From Ephemerocybe angulata (Eukaryota > Basidiomycota > Agaricomycetes > Agaricales > Psathyrellaceae), in assembly GCA_013368325.1 (NCBI GenBank), contig JAACJK010000213.1, forward strand, positions 1 through 15,829: a DNA stretch of 15,829 nucleotides, given 5' to 3'. Below the pieces are notes generated by a model. It was not told where the DNA came from. It did not search any database and saw only the letters and a program-made list of their open reading frames with translations. This document shows positions 9,073 to 15,829 of this stretch, in pieces. How positions within the stretch are numbered: the first letter of the stretch is position 1; every line of letters begins with the position of its first letter. A program made the translations under genes and the position numbers.

Positions 9073-10528
9073 TCAAACCTCGGTAGGCCCTGGTTTTGGC
9101 CCTTGTGAGGACCACATTTGAAGTTCCACTTCACCAGCATCAGAGGTTTCGTCCCCATTCGCAGGTAACACGAGGCTAGGACGAAATACAGGGTTGCTAT
9201 CGAGTACCCACGGAGGGATCGACGAGTCGCTCCCCGCATATTCGCTAAGTTGATCTCGAGCTGCGTCTACGCGGATTGCGATTAGCAAGATACGATGCCT
9301 AGTCGGGCGGGAGTAGATGTTAGTTGGCATGCTGAGCACTATAGCTAGACGCGAGGCATACCGATACTGGGTATAAGAGAGCCACGAATAGTGTACTGAA
9401 TAGGATGACCATCGAAATAAAAAATTATCATCATTAATAGCATTATGGTGTAAAGCATGGCGCTTTCCACTATTATCCTTGCGACCGTTAGAAGGCTCGT
9501 ATTGGTTGGAACCGATACCAGTCCAATGGACTGGGACCGCCTATGCTGTCGTATAATCTTCCATGCAATCAGGCCTGTAGTAAGGACGTTCTGGGCAAAA
9601 GGTAGAGGATAGGCTAGGTTGACGAATGGCTCGATCCCTTCGTAGGAAGTCCATTGGTGGCCCCACCAGATGTAGAGAGTAAGGTTGATGGCTTGATAGA
9701 GGACGATGAGGAGTTTGGTCGATGATGGTTTGGGAGAGGGGCCGACTTACCCATTGCAGCGAGGGATAAAAGTGTTGGAAGGATGATAACATAGACGTTG
9801 TTGCCCCATATTACATAGCAACGGTAGATCTGGTAGTGTAACCCACATTTAGTCGAAAGCAGGCACTGAACCGCAACGAGAGACTTACAACCAATGCATC
9901 TGCAACCCAAGTCCATGATGCCATTCATACACTGTAGGCATAGTTATCCAGTATGCAGCCATGCGAAAATATCCCAGTGGGACGCCTGTGGGAGACAGCA
10001 TGAAGCCGAATGCTCGAAGGAGGCGGTATGTCGTGATGACTGTCCATGAGAGTATCCGTTGCCGAGTCCATGGTTAGCGCACCTTGGCTTAAGAACGAGA
10101 AAGACGACACTCACATTCGTGAAACGTGGCCGTGACAACATTAAATGATTGAACCGAAAAGATCTGAGCCCGTGGAGGAAGGCGCTGCCAGTTAGAAATC
10201 GCCAGAGCTTCCCTGTTGTCAAGAGTTCAGGCCCAGAAAGCATATCCATACTTTCGGGCTGTTGACTTCTCTGAGCTGGCTCGACGCGCGATCATGATAC
10301 GCATGGCGAAGGTGAACAGACATGCATAGAAGCCTTGGCACTATTACTTCGTGGTACCTTTGAAGTTGATGGGCATTGATGACCGTAGAATAGAGTCTAT
10401 GGTGCGGAACATCCCGGGTTAATTCCAGAACGCGAATGGATATGAAGGACAAACCAACACACCTCTAGCCACGCTGCGGCCAGCAGACAGACCTGGTCGA
10501 TTCTGTCATTTTCCTTGTAAACTGGCAT
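9073..10528 (-). CDS. Seven-helix membrane protein of the basidiomycete type (unknown ligand)
   Basis: The proposed start is the ATG at 10528 (MPVYKENDRIDQ, then a hydrophobic run). Introns with GT/AG ends: 10341-10462 (tentative), one near 10150-10230, 10040-10114, 9830-9888, 9692-9750 and 9299-9361. Recognisable pieces in order are GFYACLFTFAMRIMIARR (helix 1), FITTYRLLRAF, WVADALV joined to IYRCYVIWGNNVYVIILP, NVLTTGLIAWKI, ARIIVESAMLYTIMLLMM, GSLIPSIG and LLIAIRV. A hydrophilic cytoplasmic tail ends at 9073. The YRCYVIW, RIIVESAMLYT and PSIG motifs are typical of the large, mostly uncharacterised 7TM families of mushroom-forming fungi. Frame breaks are needed near 10150, 9920 and 9290. 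The gene is therefore either a recent pseudogene or affected by sequence errors. Confidence 0.8.
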
Positions 10529-11149
10529 TTCACGTTGAAAGGATCGTCTCAGAACGCTTCATAGATATCGGTGCTAAAACGTTTTGCACTTTGGAGAGAG
10601 GTCTGAGAGAGAATGCGGAGAGAGCCGTTCTAACCAAGGGCGGTGTGTGGTCCGGTTCGGTGTATGTTGAGAAGGGTGTTCCCTGCCGTACCCAAAGTAT
10701 AAGTATGGACTGTATAGTTGAGCGCTTTCGTAAAAAGTCAGTGACAAAGCTACTCCCGGCTACTTGTCTGCTAGGCGGGTATGTATGCTGATGGGCCCAG
10801 TTGGTAATAATCTTGTACTGCTTATATTTTGAGTTGAATCCCCATAGGCCCCACGTCGGACCTGTATCGTCTATGTTTAGAGATTGGGCGGTAAGAGCGA
10901 GGAAAGGGAGGGCCTTGGGGGGCCCTCCTCGCGGTGCCATAAAATCCAGTCCCCGGAGAGCTAATCTAATTGATCATCAATATTGCTCCCTTAGTAGGGA
11001 GTAACGTCCGCTGGCCATGGTGCCTCCAAGCTTCTCCTTTTGGCGCAGCAAATTGAGTATCCCAGGCAGATGCTGAGCGCTGAGGCCTGAGTCACCACCA
11101 CCACGGTTGCCATATTTTGCCTCTGTGTGAGAAGCCTGTCACGGTGTCG
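10529..11149. other. Upstream region of the membrane-protein gene, no gene seen
   Basis: This is the 5' side of the gene starting at 10528 and the far 3' side of the decayed BTB gene. A 136-codon minus-strand frame at 10530-10940 has no transmembrane pattern or known motif and contains the probable promoter. I treat it as non-coding. Part of 11030-11149 may be faint homology to the 3' end of the intact BTB paralogue. Confidence 0.4.
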
Positions 11150-12615
11150 AGAATGCGACATGCCAGCCGCTCGGGTCTCGTCCTCGTTATGTTGATATTT
11201 GCATGCCAGACCCCGGTGGCCGCCCCGTCCGGCGTCAAGCTCTGGGAGGCTCTGGGTACTTGGGAATACACACACAGAGACAGAGGAGTACTTGAATTCG
11301 ATGGACAGTGTCAGTGGGCTGGCCGAACCTCTACGAGATTGATACGGAGATGAGCATAGTTTCCAAGGTACGGTTTTTCGGCGTAAAACTTGGGGGGACC
11401 GCACTAAGTATCCATATACAGTATTCGGGACTTTCAGCGAGTTACATCTTTTGCTACTCCTTTTAGGAATCACTGACATAATTCTAGTAGTTCACTATCG
11501 GTGCTGCCAATGGAGGAGCCACCAATGGCGCTGCGAATGGCGGCGCCGTTGTTGGCGCCGCCAATGGAGGAGCCCACACTGACGGCGCTGCGAACGGCGG
11601 AGCCAACAACGGTGCCGCCAATGGGGGAGCCCACAACGGCGCCGCCAATGAAGGAGCCAACAACGGCGCTGCGAACAATACTAACGGTGCTCCAATGGAG
11701 GAGCCAACAACGGGCCGCCAATGGAGGAGCCAACAACGGCGTTGCGAACGGCGGAGCAACAACGGAGGTGCTGCGAATCCAGGTGCTGCTAACGGGGGTG
11801 CTGCGAATGGAGGCACTGCTAAGGGGGGTGCTGCCAATGGAGGCGCTGCTAACGGGGTGCTGCCAATGGAGGCGCTGCTAACGGGGTGCTGCCAATGGAG
11901 GTGCCGCCAATGGAGGCGCTGCTAATGGAGGCGCTGCTAATGGAGGCACTGCTAACGGGGGTGCCGCCAATGGTGGAGCCAAGAACGGGCCCGGTGCTGC
12001 TGTTCTAGAAAGTACTTCAGGTCGCGATGAATACGATAAATGCCCCAATCGAACGCCCGTAATTCCTTCGCCGTCTTGCTCGAAATGGGCGTTTCGCAGC
12101 TTTCGCTCATTGATTCTCCTGGTTGCCCATTTGCGGATCTGATTGAACATGGTGAGTGTGTTTTCTTCGTAGATGTCAGTCGAGGAAGGCGTATGTACCG
12201 GTTCCATGTTATACTTCGTCGCCAGCTTGAGTGAGTCTTGCCAGTCATGGATGTCTAACTCTAACTCGGCGGGCACAACCCCTTCAGTCGTCCTTCAGAA
12301 TGATAAGGTGTGTCAGAACACGGCGAGGTGCGGATGGCTGCGTACAACGGTACGAGGAGCTTAACCAAGCTCGTCCATTCAGCAATCTTCTCTCCTTCCA
12401 AGACGATCGGGTTGTTCTTGCTGCTTCCTTCCAGGCCCTCCCACTAGTATTTTGCGTATCCTGAGGCTGAGGCATCTGAAACATATCCTCAAACACCTCT
12501 GAGACAGAAAGAGATGCGCGTGGAACGCTGAGGATCTCATCTTCAATCTGTGGGGTGGTCAGCACATTCTCAGTGTAGGAGCGGTGTTGGGCACCTTGAG
12601 GAACACGTCCGCCAT
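11150..12615 (-). pseudogene. BTB/POZ protein pseudogene, paralogue of the gene at 13032-14126
   Basis: The exon pattern copies the intact paralogue: exon 1 12595-12615 (MADVFLK), exon 2 12346-12547 (IEDEILSVPRASLSVSEVF), exon 3 12199-12292 (ELELDIHDWQDSLKLATKY) and exon 4 from 12138 down. Introns are 47, 53 and 60 nt. Exon 2 is 202 nt against 179 in the intact gene. The difference of 23 is not a multiple of three, so the frame breaks before NPIVLEGEKIAEW. A second shift follows in exon 4 before DWGIYRIHRDLKYF. From about 11995 the gene is interrupted by a minisatellite. A degraded match to the Cys-rich tail follows at about 11150-11345 (KYSSV kept, most Cys lost). The gene cannot make a full protein. 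Confidence 0.8.
11500..11995. repeat. GC-rich minisatellite (15-bp and 27-bp units) inside the BTB pseudogene
   Basis: The plus strand reads as repeats of Gly-Ala-Ala-Asn-Gly. The right half (about 11760-11990) is built of 15-bp units such as GGCGCTGCTAATGGA. The left half (about 11500-11680) alternates a 15-bp and a 12-bp unit (GGA GCC AAC AAC GGC, then GCC GCC AAT GGN), giving a 27-bp period. Differences between units fall mostly on third codon positions in this frame. They also fall on third positions of the opposite frame (Pro-Leu-Ala-Ala-Pro), so the strand of any ancestral coding use cannot be decided. Single-base losses near 11850 and 11885, and others near 11690-11720, break both frames. 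It has no counterpart in the intact paralogue. Confidence 0.9.
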
Positions 12616-12750
12616 TGCGCAATTGAAGTGAGGGTGTAGACTCGGAAGAAGGTCTGCGACGTAAATGTCGAGGTCTGAGGCAATTCGATCGCTGTCACGG
12701 GGCTGGTTCTTATTTGGGAGAAGTTTAAGCGCCCGTGCCGCGTGCACCGC
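12180..12750 (-). repeat. Duplicated BTB gene segment, copy 1
   Basis: This segment shares long stretches, exon and intron alike, with 13700-14300. Examples are CTTCGTCGCCAGCTTGAG and the block around TCCTTCCAAGACGATCGGG. The similarity continues past the start codon into the upstream region. It is direct, not inverted, so it reflects tandem duplication of the whole gene including its promoter. Copy 1 is the damaged one. Confidence 0.88.
12709..12738 (-). promoter_or_regulatory. Conserved upstream block of the BTB pseudogene
   Basis: Read in gene direction this 30-bp block starts GCACGGGCGCTTAAACTT and ends in CTCCCAAATAAG, about 95 bases upstream of the ATG at 12615. It is identical, in inverted orientation, to 15793-15822. 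It is similar to 14264-14290 upstream of the intact paralogue. Three copies at equivalent positions suggest a shared promoter or 5' leader. Common descent by duplication is an equally good explanation. Confidence 0.6.
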
Positions 12751-12753
12751 CAT

Positions 12754-13031
12754 CCTGCCATTCGATCATGACTATTGCGCTAGCCGTGTGTAGCTAGACA
12801 CCGCTATGCATGTTTATTTGGCGGAATAGGAAGAAACGCGAAAAAGGGTCGGTGCAGAAGACTTAAGGGGGCGTTTAGATTAGAAGCGACTGGTGTGAGG
12901 TAGAGCTGCGAGCAAAACCTCTGATGAGGAGAATACCAGGAGGAGGCGAGTACAAGATACAACGAAGAGTACAGATACAGCGAGAGTCACAGCTAATGTA
13001 CAGAAGCAGAGTCCTACTCCGAGGTCCACCT
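12754..13031. other. Spacer between the two BTB paralogues
   Basis: No gene is seen. Its left part is the upstream region of the pseudogene, and resembles 14290-14365 (shared TAGCCG and GACACCGCTA strings). Its right part is the 3' flank of the intact paralogue. Confidence 0.45.
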
Positions 13032-14126
13032 CTAATAGCAAAGCTTGATCTCCTCCTCGAACGCCTCCTCAATGAGTTCGTTGATGTCGTACACTCTCGT
13101 TACCGGGAAATGCTGATTGATATGAAACTTCTCTTTGCACGTCGTGCACTGATAATAGGCCGCCCAATTCTTGGAATAAATCGACTTGGAGCACTGGCTG
13201 CAAATGATTGTGGCCAACCTGGCTCGAAGACCGGTCCAGTCTCTATCCCAGTCGGTGACGGCCAGCGTTTCTTCCTCGCCATGTCGATGCCCGCATGTCA
13301 GACAAGCCAGGTTGTCGGGGTACATGGGAGCCCCGCATGTGCCCTTGCGGCATTTGACAGAGGAGTACTTGATTCGTATGGATATTGGGTTGGCCCAATC
13401 GCTGGGCGATGGATTTGGGGATGAAGGATGGTATACAGAATCGGGGGACCGCAGAGCCTTTTCGATCCAGAACAACTTTACAACCGTTTGCAAGCGGCTG
13501 GCTCCTCCCAGTTCTGACATAGATAAGCCGAGATTGAGTGTAGAGTCGAGGAGGGCGTTGACGGCGGCGGTGCTGCCGTCGACTATGAAGGACTTTACGT
13601 GGTATTCAAGTCCCCACTCGATCTTGTGTCTGTACCAATAGCGATCTTCGCCATCGATCGCCTCAATTGCGCGTTTGCGGACCTGGAAGGTGATGAGAGT
13701 GTCTTCTAGATGCCAATCGAGGAAGGCGTACCGGTTCTATATTATACTTCGTCGCCAGCTTGAGCGAGTCGTGCCAGTCGTAGATGCTTAAATTGGTGGG
13801 CATATTCCCTCCGGTCGACCTTCAGAATGATAAGGGTATGTCAGAAGACGGTAGAGTAAGGATGGGTGCGTACAAGGGTATGAGGACCTTAATTAGGGTC
13901 CTCCATTCAGCAATCTTCTCTCCTTCCAAGACGATCGGGTTGTCCCTCGTGCTGCCTTCCGGGCTTGGAGGCTGAGGCGCCTGGAACATATCCTCAAACA
14001 CCTGAGCGATAGCAAGAGATGCCCTCGGAACGCTGAGAATCTCATCTTCGATCTGTGGAGGTGGTCAGCGTATCTTCTCCGTGTAAGCAATGAGTGGTTG
14101 GGCACCTTGAGGAAGACGTCCGCCAT
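13032..14126 (-). CDS. BTB/POZ-like protein with two C-terminal Cys clusters
   Basis: Five exons, 14106-14126, 13874-14052, 13732-13819 and 13032-13682 with introns of 53, 54 and 49 nt (four exons in all), sum to 939 nt, exactly 312 codons plus stop, with no frame break. Residues about 2-66 form a short BTB core (ADVFLK, EDEILSVPRASL, VFEDMF, NPIVLEGEKIAEW). Residues 76-104 carry the helical DWHDSLKLATKYN region typical of agaricomycete BTB proteins. The tail has C207, C212, C223, C226 with H228/H230, then C257, C260, C275, C278 with H283, which look like two zinc ribbons, and ends in an acidic helix. BTB domains mediate dimerisation and often Cullin-3 binding; the role here is unknown. The ATG at 14126 is the first good start, but an upstream in-frame exon cannot be excluded. 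Confidence 0.85.
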
Positions 14127-14300
14127 TGCGAGGGTGTGGAAGAAGGTGAAGAAGGACTGTGAGGTATGAAGTGGATGAGGATTGAATATTGAGGGTACAG
14201 CTCCTGCTTATCGATCAAACGAGGTCAGTTGCTAAAAGCTCCTCCGTCACGGGGCCGATACTACTTTGGGAGACGCTTAAGCGCCCGTGCGACTAGTCTG
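13700..14300 (-). repeat. Duplicated BTB gene segment, copy 2
   Basis: This is the counterpart of 12180-12750, in the same orientation. Exon-intron borders align one to one: exon 3 is 88 nt here and 94 in copy 1, and the second intron is 54 against 53 nt. Here the reading frame is intact. Confidence 0.88.
14264..14290 (-). promoter_or_regulatory. Conserved upstream block of the intact BTB gene
   Basis: In gene direction it reads GCACGGGCGCTTAAGCGT and ends CTCCCAAAG, about 140 bases upstream of the ATG at 14126. It is the divergent version of the blocks at 12709-12738 and 15793-15822. The neighbouring string CACGGGGC on the plus strand is also shared with copy 1. Confidence 0.55.
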
Positions 14301-14604
14301 TCCTGTAATTCAATGAGACTACTGGGCTATATTAGCCGCGTGCAGCTGGACACCGCTAAGTGATGACCCTCCGAAGACGGGGAAGAAGGGAAAATGTTAC
14401 GAGCATGGATTTACGCCTGAGCGTAAGCCGCAGACTGCTGTCCGATTCTTCAGGCCAATTTGGTTTTACCTTGCATCATACTCCGGCCATACCTTATCAC
14501 ACCGACCGTTGACATGGAGCTTCGCGCAGTCCAATTTCAATCTGTTTATTGGGGAACGAGGCTCGAATTGTGAATGTCGACAACGGTCAGGAGGGTCGCT
14601 GCAG
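14291..14604. other. Spacer between SAP18 and the intact BTB gene
   Basis: No gene is seen. It holds the BTB upstream region on the left and the 3' flank of SAP18 on the right. If the first reading frame of SAP18 is used, without the frame change near 14930, that gene would extend to a stop at 14466. Confidence 0.45.
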
Positions 14605-15686
14605 CTAGGTAGCCAAAGGCATGAAAAGCAGTAAACGCACAGTAGACCCGGAATCAATCGAACCGACGCCTCCTCGGCGGCGACCTCGACCTGGACCTCG
14701 ATCTGGAGCGCCTCCCTCCCCTTCCGCCCCTCGCGCCCCACCACCCGCCCCCCTCGGAGGAGGAGGCGAAAACTCTCTCCTCGGCGGCGGAACCCGCCTA
14801 TCATCCCTCTCACGTCCAAAATCCCTGTCCCTATCCCTATCTCTCTCCCTGTCCCTGTCCCTCTCCCGATCTCTATCACCCCTCCCACCAAACCCTCCCC
14901 CCTTCGGCCCCGGCGCATCCGACCCCCACGCCAATGGCCCCCAGCACCCCTCGGCGCACCCGCACCCAACCCCGTACCCCTCCCATCCCTCTCCCCACCC
15001 GTCTTCCACCCCGCACTCGGCACAGCAGCGTTCGCCCCGCTCCCCTTAATCGCCAGCTCCGCCGGGGCCCCCGCGCTTTTCGGCAGAAGCACACTCACAC
15101 AGAGGTAATCCCCCGGCACGAATCTCAGTTCCTCCAGCGTCCGCTCCTCCTTTTCTCTTTGGCTGAGGGCGTCGCCGGGGTGCTGTTCGTCGTCCTGGAG
15201 GAGTCGGGGCGCGGTGGAGGCGAGCGAGCCCGGCTCGCCGAGGATGTCGCGCGAGTACACTTGGCCGAGCTCCTTGGAGGCGAATCGGCCTTTGTTCGTG
15301 CTGTCTGCGTAGACGGTGCGGAAGGAGAAATCTTGCCAGCGGGTGTTTGAACGCGTCGACGTGCGGGAGGTGTTGCGGAGCGTCGTCAAAACTTCTCGGA
15401 GCGTAGCATCTCTCCTTTTATCTCAGATTAGCATTGCAGGAGATGGGAGGGCAGAGGGGCAGTAATGCGCACCAGGTGAAAAGCTGGTGTTCGTCGGTTG
15501 TGGGAAGCGTGCCGTCTTCGAAGAGCCCCAGACGGTGGAACCCGCCGACTTTGGCGAAGGTTCGGATGAGGAAGGGGGCTGTCTGTTTGATAGAACGTTT
15601 TAGTGGGTTTCTAGAGTGTTACGAACACAGCGGACCTTGTCTCGGGATACCAGAGGCGGGCCTGCGGGTTCGTGGTCGACGTCCAT
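14605..15686 (-). CDS. SAP18: SAP18 family protein (Sin3-associated / ASAP complex subunit)
   Basis: Exon 1 15636-15686 (MDVDHEPAGPPLVSRDK), intron 53 nt, exon 2 15473-15582 (APFLIRTFAKVGGFHRL, ending LFTW), intron 58 nt, exon 3 from 15414 (RDATLREVLTTLRNT). The order PFLIR...F...GGFHRL, WRDATLREV, FSFRTVYAD, GRFASKELGQVYS and EERTLEELRFVPGDYL is the SAP18 ubiquitin-like fold. SAP18 acts in the nucleus in the Sin3 histone deacetylase complex and, with RNPS1 and Acinus, in the splicing-linked ASAP complex. After AIKGSGANAAVPSAGWK the raw frame turns into unlikely sequence. Another frame continues as SDAPGP, an Arg/Asp repeat (RDRERDRD) and DDRRVPPPRREFSPPP, typical of fungal SAP18 tails. One base in the G run near 14930 explains the change. 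The last residues before the stop at 14605 are uncertain. Confidence 0.9.
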
Positions 15687-15792
15687 CGTCAAGCTGTGGG
15701 CGCTGACAAAGCAGGCTTGTCTGCATTGATATGAGAATTTGCTCTGGGTTCGATCCTGGGTGGTGCCGACTTTTATTTCTCCTAGTCCTGCC

Positions 15793-15822
15793 GCACGGGC
15801 GCTTAAACTTCTCCCAAATAAG
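15793..15822 (+). promoter_or_regulatory. Upstream block of a predicted third BTB paralogue beyond the window
   Basis: This 30-bp stretch is the exact reverse complement of 12709-12738. The following bases up to the window end (CATCGGC) match the continuation seen upstream of the intact copy (TATCGGC). In both known copies the BTB start codon follows about 95-140 bases later. A plus-strand BTB gene is therefore expected to start about 90-130 bases after the window ends, divergent from SAP18. Confidence 0.6.
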
Positions 15823-15829
15823 CATCGGC

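Noticed and set aside
10530..10940. Minus-strand open frame of 136 codons as a separate gene
   Set aside because: No recognisable motif, no membrane pattern, and it lies in the upstream region of the membrane-protein gene that starts at 10528.
11156..11353. Plus-strand open frame with a signal-peptide-like start (MRHASRSGLVLVMLIF)
   Set aside because: It is antisense to the decayed Cys-rich tail of the BTB paralogue, has no supporting downstream frame, and the hydrophobic run can be explained by the complement of the old coding sequence.
14621..15049. Plus-strand Pro/Ser-rich open frame of 142 codons
   Set aside because: It is the shadow of the Gly/Arg/Asp-rich tail of SAP18 on the opposite strand.
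15715..15780. tRNA-like B box (GGTTCGATCC) followed by a T-run
   Set aside because: The T stem has a mismatch, the presumed 3' acceptor strand TGGTGCC has no partner 70-100 bases upstream, and the 5' part would overlap the SAP18 start. At most a tRNA or SINE fragment.

Overview
The window looks like nuclear DNA from a basidiomycete fungus, probably an Agaricomycete. Introns are short (about 47-90 nt, one of about 120 nt) with GT/AG ends. The gene content is lineage-typical: a seven-helix membrane protein of the mushroom type, small BTB/POZ proteins present as paralogues, and a Mutator-like (MULE) transposase with a GCM-type zinc finger. Every gene I can support lies on the minus strand. All identifications come from reading translated sequence and remembered family motifs; no database search was possible.

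Left to right: 1-890 has no recognisable gene. 899-1190 is a short non-autonomous DNA transposon (MITE) with 32-bp terminal inverted repeats and a perfect 8-bp target duplication. About 1300-8710 is one large MULE-type element. It is bordered by clusters of TTGCGG/TTGCGT motifs, mostly inverted between the two ends, and carries one intron-rich gene (about 7984 down to 2252). In order, that gene encodes a GCM/WRKY-type zinc finger, a DDE transposase core, a USP-like (deubiquitinase-type) cysteine protease module, a PHD-like finger and a long C-terminal chromatin-reader-like region. The gene is broken by roughly ten single-base frameshifts, while its motifs and splice sites survive.

9073-10528 encodes a seven-helix membrane protein of unknown ligand. 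11150-12615 is a decayed BTB/POZ gene with a minisatellite of about 490 bp in its 3' half. 13032-14126 is its intact paralogue, a 312-residue BTB protein with two C-terminal Cys clusters. 14605-15686 is SAP18 (Sin3/ASAP complex subunit). A 30-bp block upstream of the broken BTB gene recurs, inverted and identical, at the right edge of the window. This predicts a third BTB paralogue starting just beyond the end, divergent from SAP18.

The most interesting item is the transposase-protease-PHD fusion. The main caution is that single-base frame breaks occur in several genes, including the low-complexity tail of SAP18. Some may therefore be sequence errors rather than decay.
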